64,000 bases of DNA from Tangfeifania diversioriginum (lineage in GTDB: Bacteria > Bacteroidota > Bacteroidia > Bacteroidales > Prolixibacteraceae): positions 27,985-91,984 of the forward strand of contig CAMCBW010000020.1 of assembly GCA_945873105.1 (NCBI GenBank). The letters are read 5' to 3'. The position numbers and the translations under genes are program-made. Positions 53,941 to 63,295 of this stretch are shown in pieces (the first letter of the stretch is position 1; each line of letters begins with the position of its first letter). The notes under the pieces are model-generated. The model did no database searches and was not told where the DNA came from. It was given only the letters and a program-made list of their open reading frames with translations.

Positions 53941-54168
53941 TATTACACAGAGTATTTATGACTCCTCGATGAAATTGATTTTAGCTTTGAAATTGTCGCT
54001 TTGTGCATACTTTACGAGAGAAAAATTAAGGTACACAGAGAGAAAATCGCTTGCGATTTTCCAACTCTGTGAAACTCCGGGGTTTCACTAAAGAAAATTC
54101 AAAATAGCAGAAATTTCTATTTGCTCTCTGGTTTCGAAAAATAGTTAGATATTCTCTGTGTCATAAAT
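53941..54168. repeat. nested inverted repeats in the acs-ligase gap, MITE-like
   Basis: Outer arms ACACAGAG/ATTTATGAC (53944-53961) are imperfect complements of CTCTGTGT/GTCATAAAT (54154-54168). Inside are CACAGAG (54034-54040) with CTCTGTG (54065-54071), a 9-bp palindrome GAAAATCGC-TT-GCGATTTTC (54042-54061) and GTGAAAC-tCCGGg-GTTTCAC (54069-54088). No coding is seen in this 543-bp gap. Confidence 0.45.
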
Positions 54169-54390
54169 TTAACCATACGAAGTGTTGTAGCTAAAAATTG
54201 CTAACCCTTTTACGTTTGAAAGTGAAATAGGTTAATAATTTAATATTTGTAAGGCATTCCGTTGATTTTGGTAATGAACCCAATAATTTCTTACTTTGTA
54301 GGGAGCGTAAAACCTGCATTTTGCCATGGGGCTTCAAACAAGTACAAAGCTGGTGCGGCCATACCCTTCAACTGATTAAAAAAACTACCC

Positions 54391-56877
54391 ATGATCGAAT
54401 CCTTCATTTACAGGGGGCAACCCGACAAGAAATCAATCATCTCCCGGCAGGGTGATTTTACCTACAGACAATTTTTTCAGCAAATAGGCTATTATGCAGG
54501 TTTGTTTGACACCCGGGGATATACCAAGGTTGCCATCTATGCTGAAAACCGGGTGGAGTGGATGTTTGCCTTCTATGCTGCATTGCAAAACAACTGCATC
54601 GCCGTTCCCATCGACTTTATGGCCTCTCCCGACGATGTAGCCTACATGATTGACGACTGCCGGCCGGAACTGATCTTCATCAGCGAAGCGATGAATGAGT
54701 CGTACGACAAGGTCAAATCCAAATGCAGACACCAACCTGAAGTAGTGGTTTTTGAAAACCATCCGCTGGGTCAGGAACACCCCGAATCCCAGTGGATTGG
54801 GCCAGAAGATCTTGAAACAACGGCTGTCATCATCTATACTTCCGGAACAACCGGAAGTCCCAAAGGGGTAATGCTCTCCTATACCAACCTGATTGCCAAC
54901 ATCAAGGCAGTGGTGGATGCGAAAATTTTCCACGTGGAGAGCCAGGTACTTGTTTTGCTTCCTTTGCACCATATCTTCCCGCTGCTGGGCTCCATGATCG
55001 TTACACTCTACTCGGGAGGAACGACCGTGGTATCTCCCACGATGCAATCCTCCGATCTGATGAAAACTCTTGCCGACAATTCCGTCACGGTATTCATCGG
55101 GGTCCCGAGGCTTTACGAGTTAATTTACAGGGGACTGATGGCCAAAATCAACAAGAGCTTCCTGGCCCGCACCTTTTTGAAACTGGTGTATGCCACCAAA
55201 AGCAGGAAACTGGGGAAAACACTCTTCAAGAAGGTTCACAAAGGGTTGGGTGGTCACCTGAAGTTCATGATTGCAGGGGGGGCTGCCCTCAACAAGGAGG
55301 TAGGTACCTTCTTCTATGCCATCGGCTTCGACATCCTGGAGGGGTTTGGCATGACGGAAGCAGCGCCAATGATCACCTTCCCGCGTCCCGGTAGGGTAAA
55401 AATCGGATCCACCGGGGAGGCATTGCCCGGCATGACCGTCGAGATCAGGGAGGGAGAGATTGTGGCCAAAGGGCCGAATGTGATGAAGGGTTACTACAAC
55501 CGGCCGGAAGAGACCGCCGAAGTATTGAAGGATGGCTGGCTCTATACCGGCGACCTGGGTCGTTTCGACGAGGAGGGATTCCTCTACATTACCGGCCGGA
55601 AAAAGGAGATCATCGTACTTCCCAATGGAAAGAACATCAACCCGGTAGAAATCGAACAGAAACTGGAATTCTACTCCAAAGCCATCAAGGAGGCTGGAAT
55701 ATTCATCCACAAGGAGATGCTGCATGCAGCCATTGTTCCCGACCTGAAATTCCTGACCGACAATGGGATCACTGACATAAACCTCTATTTCAGGGAGGCG
55801 GTAATCTCTCCATTCAACGCAGAACTCAGCTCCTACAAGCGGATCATGCAGTTTACCATCCTGAAAAGTGACCTGCCGAGAACCCGGCTCTCCAAACTGC
55901 AGCGCTTCAAGCTGGAGGAGCTGATTCACGACACTGAAAACAAGAAGAGCCAACAAGAACATCCGGATACTGCCGAATACCAGGCAGTCAAGAGTTTCAT
56001 CGAGAGCCAGGTCGACATGGATGTCTCTCCCGACGACCACCTGGTTTTCGACATCGCCATGGATTCCCTTGCCAAGATGAGCCTGATCGATTTCATCGAA
56101 CAGACCTTCGGCATCAAATTTGAAGAGGAACAGCTGCTCAAATTTCCCTCCATCGCCAAGATCGCCGAACACATTCGGGCCAACAAACTGTTCCACAAGG
56201 AGGAGACAGCCTCCTGGTCGGGTAACCTGAAAGAAGATCAAACCGTTGAGTTGCCAAGGTCCTCTTTCCTGCTGAAATTTATTGTCTCTGCTGTACGCGG
56301 TTTCTTCAGCCTGTTTTTCAAATTCGAGGTGAAAGGGATCGAAAACATTCCGGAGGGTCCCTGCTTTTTCGCCCCCAACCACCAGACCAAGCTGGATGCC
56401 TTCCTGGTCCTCTCCTGTCTCGACAAGAAGACCCTGAAGGATACCTACTCTTATGCCAAGAAGGAGCATGTCAAGAGCCGTGTCCGGCAATTTTTGGCCA
56501 AACGGACCAACATCATCGTGATGGACCTTGCCAAAGAGCTGAAAGAGTCGATCCACAAAATGGCGGAGGTGGTGAAGCTGGGCAAGAAGATCCTCATCTT
56601 CCCGGAGGGGACCCGCACCCTGACCGGCAACTTTGGGGAGTTCAAGAAGACCTATGCCATCCTGAGCAGCGAACTGAACGTGCAGATCGTCCCGGTCGCT
56701 ATTTCCGGCGCCTATGAAGCCATGTCGTCAGGTAAGAAAAAGATCAAATCAGGCTCGAAGATTGTGGTCGAATTTTTGCCTCCTGTTCAACCTACCGGGA
56801 TGACGCCGGACGAGCTGAACAGCGAGGTGAGGAAACAACTGCAGGCGACCGTCGATTTGAATTCAAAATCCATTTAA
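54391..56877 (+). CDS. acyl-ligase / acyl carrier / PlsC acyltransferase fusion
   Basis: These 828 residues carry three domains. An AMP-binding acyl-ligase (~1-500) has IIYTSGTTGSPKGVMLSY, GFGMTEAAPMI and YTGDLGRFDEEGFL. An acyl carrier domain (~535-605) has VFDIAMDSLAKMS, with Ser559 as the phosphopantetheine site. A PlsC acyltransferase (~630-820) has NHQTKLD, with His664, and FPEGTRT. The protein could activate free fatty acids, load them on its own carrier domain and pass them to lysophospholipid. E. coli Aas has the two enzyme domains in the opposite order and no carrier. Confidence 0.9.
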   Translation: MIESFIYRGQPDKKSIISRQGDFTYRQFFQQIGYYAGLFDTRGYTKVAIYAENRVEWMFAFYAALQNNCIAVPIDFMASPDDVAYMIDDCRPELIFISEAMNESYDKVKSKCRHQPEVVVFENHPLGQEHPESQWIGPEDLETTAVIIYTSGTTGSPKGVMLSYTNLIANIKAVVDAKIFHVESQVLVLLPLHHIFPLLGSMIVTLYSGGTTVVSPTMQSSDLMKTLADNSVTVFIGVPRLYELIYRGLMAKINKSFLARTFLKLVYATKSRKLGKTLFKKVHKGLGGHLKFMIAGGAALNKEVGTFFYAIGFDILEGFGMTEAAPMITFPRPGRVKIGSTGEALPGMTVEIREGEIVAKGPNVMKGYYNRPEETAEVLKDGWLYTGDLGRFDEEGFLYITGRKKEIIVLPNGKNINPVEIEQKLEFYSKAIKEAGIFIHKEMLHAAIVPDLKFLTDNGITDINLYFREAVISPFNAELSSYKRIMQFTILKSDLPRTRLSKLQRFKLEELIHDTENKKSQQEHPDTAEYQAVKSFIESQVDMDVSPDDHLVFDIAMDSLAKMSLIDFIEQTFGIKFEEEQLLKFPSIAKIAEHIRANKLFHKEETASWSGNLKEDQTVELPRSSFLLKFIVSAVRGFFSLFFKFEVKGIENIPEGPCFFAPNHQTKLDAFLVLSCLDKKTLKDTYSYAKKEHVKSRVRQFLAKRTNIIVMDLAKELKESIHKMAEVVKLGKKILIFPEGTRTLTGNFGEFKKTYAILSSELNVQIVPVAISGAYEAMSSGKKKIKSGSKIVVEFLPPVQPTGMTPDELNSEVRKQLQATVDLNSKSI

Positions 56878-56893
56878 TCCAAAACTCCCTGTC

Positions 56894-58129
56894 ATGATGC
56901 GCAGATACTATCTTTTGTCATTCCTCCTCTTGGGAATGCTCCTCTTCAACGGTTGCAGCTCCAATGTTGCCGATGATCCCACCAGCGAGGTGAAGGACAA
57001 GTACCTCGTTGGATACACTTTTGTAAAGTCTGTGACGACGGCAGAGGTCAAAACCTGGTTTGCCCCCTATCAATCCATCTACCCCGATGTAGCGGAGATA
57101 CTTCCAGCGGTAAAATATGGATTGAAGGTCTATTCCGTCACTTACAACACCACCCTGGGAACCAAAAAACTGGTAGCCTCAGGATTGGTCTGTATTCCCG
57201 AAGGGGGCGGAACCTGGCCCATGCTCAGTTTCCAGAACGGAACCAATACCGTGAATGCCAATGCCCCTTCCCTGAGTGCTTCGAGCTACATGGTTCAGCT
57301 GATCTCCGGATTCACCGCTACCGGCTTCGTAGTGGTACTGCCCGATTACCTGGGATTCGGCTCCTCTACCGAGGTTTTCCATCCCTACCTCCACCAGGAA
57401 TCGACTGTCTCCTCCATCCTCGATCTCTTCAGGGCGGTAAAGGAGATGAGCGGCAAATCAGACTTGAACATGAAACTCTCCTCCGATCTCTACCTGATGG
57501 GCTATTCCCAGGGAGGGCTCTCCACCATGCAGCTGCACAAAGCCATCGAAACCAACTACAGCAGTGAGTTTAAGCTGAAAGCGGTAGGTGCCGGCGCAGG
57601 CCCCTACAACCTTTCGATGATCACGGAACAGATCGCAACAACCACCACCTATCCCCAACCCTACTACATCGCCTACATCATGAAGGGGTTCAAATCGGTG
57701 GGGGCCTTCCAGAATCCCTATACCGATTTCTTCAATGAGCCCTATGCTTCGAAAATCGATGGCCTCTTCAACGGTACCAACAGCGGGGGTGCAATCAATG
57801 GGCAACTCACCAACAACATGACCCAGCTCTTCACCCCCGAATTCAGGAGTACCCTGACCACCGGCGCCAAATACAAAGAGATGCGGGATGCCCTCGCCGC
57901 CAGCAGTGTAACCGCATGGAAAATCAAGACGCCCTTGGTGCTTACCCACGGTTTGGTGGATACAGATGTTACGCCGCTCATGTCGCAGCAACTCTACAAC
58001 GACCTGGTCAAACTGGATCCCTCGCTGCCGGTCACCTATATCCCCATGGCCGGATATGACCATGGCGGCGCCAGTGCACCGTCGCTGGTCAATTTCGTCA
58101 AAAGATTTTTGGTCATCAGGGGGAATTAG
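56894..58129 (+). CDS. lipoprotein alpha/beta-hydrolase, secretory-lipase-like
   Basis: This 411-residue protein has a lipoprotein signal (LLGMLLFNGCSSN). The hydrolase core shows LPDYLGFGSS, the nucleophile elbow GYSQGG with Ser205, an acid in LTHGLVDTDVTP and a base in GYDHGG, giving a full catalytic triad. It resembles the LIP secretory lipase/esterase group. It follows the acyl-ligase fusion by 16 bp, so ester hydrolysis outside and fatty-acid activation inside may be linked. Confidence 0.85.
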   Translation: MMRRYYLLSFLLLGMLLFNGCSSNVADDPTSEVKDKYLVGYTFVKSVTTAEVKTWFAPYQSIYPDVAEILPAVKYGLKVYSVTYNTTLGTKKLVASGLVCIPEGGGTWPMLSFQNGTNTVNANAPSLSASSYMVQLISGFTATGFVVVLPDYLGFGSSTEVFHPYLHQESTVSSILDLFRAVKEMSGKSDLNMKLSSDLYLMGYSQGGLSTMQLHKAIETNYSSEFKLKAVGAGAGPYNLSMITEQIATTTTYPQPYYIAYIMKGFKSVGAFQNPYTDFFNEPYASKIDGLFNGTNSGGAINGQLTNNMTQLFTPEFRSTLTTGAKYKEMRDALAASSVTAWKIKTPLVLTHGLVDTDVTPLMSQQLYNDLVKLDPSLPVTYIPMAGYDHGGASAPSLVNFVKRFLVIRGN

Positions 58130-58162
58130 TACCCTGAAGTTGAAGGCGAAAAGGGAATACGG

Positions 58163-58198
58163 TTTGAAGGGTTTGAAATGTTTGAAGGGTTTGAAATG
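58163..58198. repeat. 9-bp tandem array (TTTGAAGGG/TTTGAAATG), 4 units
   Basis: TTTGAAGGG and TTTGAAATG alternate twice, giving an 18-bp higher-order period. The array lies 33 bp after the hydrolase stop codon. Confidence 0.85.
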
Positions 58199-58212
58199 TT
58201 TCCGCTTGACTT

Positions 58213-58252
58213 CTCTGTGTATCTCTGTGCTTCTCTGTGCAACTCTGTGTAA
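58213..58252. repeat. 10-bp tandem array (CTCTGTGTAT type), 4 units
   Basis: CTCTGTGTAT, CTCTGTGCTT, CTCTGTGCAA and CTCTGTGTAA follow without gaps, 14 bp after the 9-bp array and 18 bp before the GNAT start. The CTCTGTG core also occurs in the structured gap at 53.9-54.2 kb. Confidence 0.88.
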
Positions 58253-58270
58253 TTTTTAACATGAATAAAA

Positions 58271-58750
58271 ATGATCAATATCCGAAGAGTTGAAGCATAC
58301 GATATCCCGGCCATGACGGCTGCCCGGTTGGCCTATCTCACCGAGATGCAGGGAGAGCGCCCCCAAGCCTACCTGCAGGAGTTGCAGCAAAACCTTCAAT
58401 TCTATTTCCTGCAGGCGATGCAGGAGGGTAGCTTCTTCGCCCTGCTCGCGGAAAAGGAGGGCAAGGTGGTGAGTTATGGCGGAATGGTGCTGAAGAAGAT
58501 TCCGGGCGACCTGAACCAATCCTCCTACCTCGAGGGGGATATCCTGAACATGTACACTTTGCCCGAATACCGGAGGCAGGGGATCTCCTCCATGATCCTC
58601 CAACAGTTGCTGACCGAAGCCAAAATAATGGGTATCACCAAGGTTGCTCTCCATTGCTCCAAGGATGGCGAACCCCTCTACCGGAAGTTTGGATTTGAGG
58701 ATCCGGTTTATCCTTACCTGGAGCTGGTGATTGGTAAGGATAAAGTATAA
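58271..58750 (+). CDS. GNAT family N-acetyltransferase
   Basis: This 159-residue protein shows the GNAT fold: an N-terminal strand-helix (INIRRVEAYDIPAMTAARLAYL), the acetyl-CoA site LNMYTLPEYRRQGISSMILQQLL (R-x-x-G-I motif) and ALHCSKDGEPLYRKFGF. The acceptor is unknown. Its last codons (GATAAAGTATAA) are the first unit of a tandem array that continues past the stop. Confidence 0.88.
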   Translation: MINIRRVEAYDIPAMTAARLAYLTEMQGERPQAYLQELQQNLQFYFLQAMQEGSFFALLAEKEGKVVSYGGMVLKKIPGDLNQSSYLEGDILNMYTLPEYRRQGISSMILQQLLTEAKIMGITKVALHCSKDGEPLYRKFGFEDPVYPYLELVIGKDKV

Positions 58751-58790
58751 AGGATAAAGGATAAAGTAAAAAGTAAAAAGGATAAAGTAA
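58738..58790. repeat. GGATAAA repeat running out of the GNAT 3' end
   Basis: GGATAAA occurs at 58738, 58752, 58759 and 58780, with AAAAAGT filler between. The first copy encodes the C-terminal Lys-Asp-Lys of the acetyltransferase, so the array begins inside the coding sequence. Confidence 0.75.
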
Positions 58791-58895
58791 GGGACGCAGT
58801 GAGTTTCATCCCAAATAATTCAAGCACGACTTTGGTAAAGCTTATTACCTGCATGCGAAAAGGGATCATGCTACAGCCATTTTGGGAAGTACCAA

Positions 58896-59189
58896 TTGCA
58901 GTCGCACTGCCAATGGCTTTTTGAAGGTCAAAACAACAATGAACAATACTCGGAAGCCAGTCTGGCCAAGGTGCTAAAGATGAGCTGTATTAAAGCCCGG
59001 ATCACAAAACCTGTCACCTTGCACTGGCTTCGGCACAGTTACGCCACACATCTATTGGAGAGCAGAACGGATTTGCGTAACATACAGGAGCTTTTGGGAC
59101 ATACAACCAGCAAAACAACTGAAATATACACGCATGTTTCGACAAGAAGCCTGCAAAACATAAAAAGTCCTTTTGATGATTTGTTTTGA
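58896..59189 (+). pseudogene. tyrosine recombinase, C-terminal remnant
   Basis: About 95 codons match only the catalytic C-terminus of a Bacteroidota XerC/D-like integrase: [21 protein letters not shown], then [33 protein letters not shown] with the nucleophile tyrosine, and IKSPFDDL. The core-binding domain and first catalytic arginine are absent upstream, and the sequence before 58896 is not integrase-like. It is a relic of a mobile element and probably inactive. Confidence 0.85.
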
Positions 59190-59347
59190 TTATTATGTAT
59201 ATTTTTGATAGATATATAATTACCAAATGGTAAGGATACTCCCATCATTTTCATAGGAATACATCACCTTTGGTAATGTTACAAACGAGTTATAGCCAAT
59301 TTTATAAAAATGAAAATAGACCCGTTAATGTTCTAAAAAAACAACTA

Positions 59348-62300
59348 ATGAAAGATAACGAAAAAACCAATAAGGAACTCCTTCGCCAAAATGCAGAAGA
59401 GCAACTGAAATTGCATGCAAACAAGGCAGTAGATATCTTCACAACCGAAGCTGAGATGCTTAAACTGATTCATGAACTACAGGTTCATCAGATAGAGCTT
59501 GAAATGCAGAAAGAAGAACTCACACAGTCAAAGCTTGTATTGCAAGAAAGTGAGACGAAATACCGACAGCTTGCCGAAAGTTCTACTACGCTTGTTTATC
59601 GCATGCTTCTAAAGCCCGAATTGAAATTTGATTATGTAAGCCCTTCATCAACCTCCATTACGGGATATACACCCGAAGATCATTACAACGATCCGCAACT
59701 GGGGTTCAAACTGGTTCATCCCGACGACAGGATGTTACTTGAAAATACGACCAGATACAGCAAAGGAGAACCCCTTGAGTTGAGATGGATTCGAAAAGAC
59801 GGTCAGGTAATCTGGACTGAACAACGGAATGTTTTACTCTTTGATGAAAACAACGAGCCATATGCGATCGAAGGAAATGCCAGGGATATTACCGATCGCA
59901 AAAATATAGAACTGGGGCTTCGTAAAGAAGCTGAACGGAATACGTTTCTGCTCGGTTTATTTGCAGATGCTCCGGTTCTTACCGATAAAGAACTTTACGA
60001 CCAGGCACTGGATATAGCCGTAAAAATCACCGACAGCAAAATTGGCTTCTTTCACCAGGTAAGCGATAACCAGCAGGAAGCCATGCTCACTACCTGGAAT
60101 GATGAAGCAAAGAAAAATTGTACCACTATTCATGATAACCATTATCCCATTGAAGCAGCAGGAAACTGGGCTGATTGTATAAGACAAAAGAAAGCGGTCG
60201 TTTACAACACTTATCCCGTATCCCCAAATAGAAAAGGGTTGCCCGAAGGTCATGCCCCTGTAGCGAGGTTCATGAGTATTCCTGTAGTACATGAAGAAAA
60301 AGTCCGGTTTATTTTTGGCGTAGGCAACAAATCATCGGATTACACTCATCTGGATGTAATCCAGATACAAGCCGTAGCCAACGAATTGCATAAAATACTG
60401 GAAAAACGCAAAGTTGAAACAGAACTTCAGAAAAGCAAAGAACGCTGGCATTTTGCCATCGAAGGAAGTAATGATGGCATCTGGGATTGGAATGTAATCA
60501 CACATGAAGTCTTTTACTCCAACCGATGGAAAGAGATGCTCGGCTATGGGCCAGGCGATATTGAAGGAAAACTCAGCGAATGGAAAAGCCGGGTTCATCC
60601 TGATGATATTGAAATGGTTATGTTCAACATGCAGCAGCATTTTGAAAAAATGACCCCGGATTATACATCTGAGCACCGTATATTATGCAAGGACGGATCC
60701 TGGAAATGGATACTGGACCGGGGCAAAGTGCTGGAATGGAACGATGAAGGGAAACCAGTCCGGATGGTCGGTACTCATTCCGATATTACAGAGCGCAAAC
60801 TGGCACAGGATAAATTGAAGGAGAGTGAAGAAAAATATAGATTACTATATGAATCTAACCAAATGCCAATATCGATTTTTGATGTTGAAACACTTAATTT
60901 CCTTTCTGCGAACGAAGCTTTTGTGGATAAATATGGCTACACAAAAGAAGAATTGTTAAATATGACTATTCTGGATATCAGGCCAGGTTCTGAGGTAGAT
61001 AGAGTAAAACAGTCAATCAAAATAATTGATAAAGGTCTTGTAAATGTAGGCGAATATCTTCACAAAAAGAAAAATGGTGAAATCATACAAGTTGAAATTC
61101 TTAGGTATGATTTGGTTTTTGAAGGGAAAAATGCAAAATTGGTTTTTGCCAATGATATTACAAAACGTAAACTTACGGAAAAGCAATTGAGCGAAAGCGA
61201 AGTTCAGTACCGAAATTTGGCAGATTCAGGCTCTGCCTTGATCTGGACATCTGGTACCGATAAACTTTTTAATTATTTTAACGCTCCATGGCTTAAATTC
61301 ACTGGAAGAACACTGGCACAGGAAATGGGTAATGGCTGGGCAGAAGGGGTTCATTCCGATGATTTCGACAAATGCCTGGAAATATATCTTACTTCATTCG
61401 ATAAACACGTACAATTTGAAATGGAATACCGTTTGCGCCATTCAAGCGGAGAATACAGGTGGATAGTAAACATGGGCACCCCAAATTTCGACAGCACTGG
61501 GGAATTTATCGGATACATCGGTCATTGTTTCGACATCTCCGAACGCAAGCTTTTCAAAGATACCCAAACTTTTTTACTAGGCTGCGGATTGCCTGGTACC
61601 GGCGAGGATTTTTTCGAGTCGCTGGCGCGGTACCTGTCCGAAACGCTGAAAATGGAATATGTTTGCATTGACCGGCTTATGGGTGACGGACTAACAGCAC
61701 AAACCGTTGCCATATATAATGATGGCCAGTTTGAAACCAATGTACAATATGCATTAAAAGATACTCCCTGCGGTGTAGTGGTTGATAATCGTGTTTGTTG
61801 TTACCGGCATGGGGTGCGGCATCTCTTCCCGAATGACCTGGCATTACAGGACCTCAATGCGGAAAGCTATGTCGGCACCACACTGATTGACTCAAAAGGA
61901 CAGGCTATTGGCCTGATCGCCATTATCGGGCACCAGCCATTGCATAGAGAAGGAAAGGCGGAATCACTGCTGAAACTGGTTGCACCGCGCGCCGCTGGCG
62001 AACTGGAGCGACGTGGAGCAGAAAATGCACTGAAAGAAATGCTGGTGCAATTATTAGAAGCTAAAGAAAGAGCAGAAGAAAGCGACCGCCTCAGATCCGC
62101 TTTTCTTGCCAATATGAGCCACGAAATTCGTACCCCCATGAACGGCATTTTAGGCTTTTCCGAACTGCTTAAAACACCGGGGCTTACCGGTGATGAGCAG
62201 CAGGGATATATCCGAATAATCGAAAAAAGCGGAAAACGGATGCTAAATATCATCAACGACATTGTCGATATCTCGAAAATAGAAGCCGGCCTGATCAAAC

Positions 62301-63196
62301 TGAATACTACGGAGTCGAATATAAATGAACAAGTCGAATTCATCTATACTTTCTTCAAACCAGAGATTGAAGCAAAAGGGATAAAACTCTCCTTAAAGAA
62401 CTCCCTGACGGCAAAAGAAGCCACTGTTATAACCGACCGTGAAAAGCTATATGCCATCCTTACCAACCTGGTTAAAAATGCAGTTAAATACACTGAAAAA
62501 GGAGAAATAGAACTTTGTTGTTATAAAAACGACGAAGCCCTTGAATTTTATGTGAAAGATACGGGCATTGGCATTCCAAAAGACAGGCAGGCAGCAATCT
62601 TCGAACGATTTGTCCAGGCTGATATTGAAGACAGAAAAGCGCTGCAAGGGGCAGGGTTGGGTTTGGCGATTACAAAATCGTATGTTGAAATGCTTGGCGG
62701 AAAAATATGGGTAGAAAGTGAAGAAGGAATTGGTTCAGCATTTTACTTCACCATTCCTTACAAGATTGAAACAGAGAAAAAAGTCGTAAATAAAGATATC
62801 TCTTCTTTAATCGACATAGAACCGTTTGATAAAAACCTGAAAATATTAATTGCTGAAGACGATGAAGCATCAACAATGTTGCTGGAGATAGAATTAGAAA
62901 TATATAGTAAAGAAATTTTAAACGCTCATTCAGGAATTGAAGCCGTTGAGATTTGTCGTGATAATTTTGATATCGACATGATATTGATGGATATTAGGAT
63001 GCCCGAAATGGGCGGATACGAAGCTACACGGAAAATCAGGCAGTTTAACAAAAATGTCATCATTATTGCTCAAACAGCTTATGCATTGTCAGGTGACAGG
63101 GAAAAGGCGCTGAAGGCAGGATGTAATGACTATGTTTCAAAACCTATTAACAAAGCTGAATTGCTGTCATTAATGCAAAAGTATTTCAGGAAATAA
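59348..63196 (+). CDS. hybrid sensor histidine kinase with PAS, GAF and receiver domains
   Basis: The ATG at 59348 gives ~1282 residues; in-frame TTG/ATG codons near 59270 would add ~25. Order: coiled coil (~15-65), PAS (~70-190), GAF (~200-355), three PAS (~360-740), GAF (~745-890), HisKA with His925 (ANMSHEIRTPMNGILG), HATPase (~1025-1140, NLVKNAVKYT, GAGLGLAI) and receiver with Asp1215 (MILMDIRMPEMGG). There are no membrane helices, so it senses cytoplasmic or diffusible signals. No output regulator is adjacent. It is more AT-rich than the window core and sits between mobile-element remnants. Confidence 0.93.
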   Translation: MKDNEKTNKELLRQNAEEQLKLHANKAVDIFTTEAEMLKLIHELQVHQIELEMQKEELTQSKLVLQESETKYRQLAESSTTLVYRMLLKPELKFDYVSPSSTSITGYTPEDHYNDPQLGFKLVHPDDRMLLENTTRYSKGEPLELRWIRKDGQVIWTEQRNVLLFDENNEPYAIEGNARDITDRKNIELGLRKEAERNTFLLGLFADAPVLTDKELYDQALDIAVKITDSKIGFFHQVSDNQQEAMLTTWNDEAKKNCTTIHDNHYPIEAAGNWADCIRQKKAVVYNTYPVSPNRKGLPEGHAPVARFMSIPVVHEEKVRFIFGVGNKSSDYTHLDVIQIQAVANELHKILEKRKVETELQKSKERWHFAIEGSNDGIWDWNVITHEVFYSNRWKEMLGYGPGDIEGKLSEWKSRVHPDDIEMVMFNMQQHFEKMTPDYTSEHRILCKDGSWKWILDRGKVLEWNDEGKPVRMVGTHSDITERKLAQDKLKESEEKYRLLYESNQMPISIFDVETLNFLSANEAFVDKYGYTKEELLNMTILDIRPGSEVDRVKQSIKIIDKGLVNVGEYLHKKKNGEIIQVEILRYDLVFEGKNAKLVFANDITKRKLTEKQLSESEVQYRNLADSGSALIWTSGTDKLFNYFNAPWLKFTGRTLAQEMGNGWAEGVHSDDFDKCLEIYLTSFDKHVQFEMEYRLRHSSGEYRWIVNMGTPNFDSTGEFIGYIGHCFDISERKLFKDTQTFLLGCGLPGTGEDFFESLARYLSETLKMEYVCIDRLMGDGLTAQTVAIYNDGQFETNVQYALKDTPCGVVVDNRVCCYRHGVRHLFPNDLALQDLNAESYVGTTLIDSKGQAIGLIAIIGHQPLHREGKAESLLKLVAPRAAGELERRGAENALKEMLVQLLEAKERAEESDRLRSAFLANMSHEIRTPMNGILGFSELLKTPGLTGDEQQGYIRIIEKSGKRMLNIINDIVDISKIEAGLIKLNTTESNINEQVEFIYTFFKPEIEAKGIKLSLKNSLTAKEATVITDREKLYAILTNLVKNAVKYTEKGEIELCCYKNDEALEFYVKDTGIGIPKDRQAAIFERFVQADIEDRKALQGAGLGLAITKSYVEMLGGKIWVESEEGIGSAFYFTIPYKIETEKKVVNKDISSLIDIEPFDKNLKILIAEDDEASTMLLEIELEIYSKEILNAHSGIEAVEICRDNFDIDMILMDIRMPEMGGYEATRKIRQFNKNVIIIAQTAYALSGDREKALKAGCNDYVSKPINKAELLSLMQKYFRK

Positions 63197-63295
63197 TTAA
63201 AAATCAACAGGATAATAAACGATAGAAAATGAAGCACATGGCTATAATCGAGTAGACGGCCCCGCCAGTAATTAAGAACTGACGGGGAGCGCCTC

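Noticed and set aside
55120..56556. Long antisense open frame (478 codons) opposite the acyl-ligase fusion
   Set aside because: It mirrors a strongly supported three-domain protein and shows no recognisable family.
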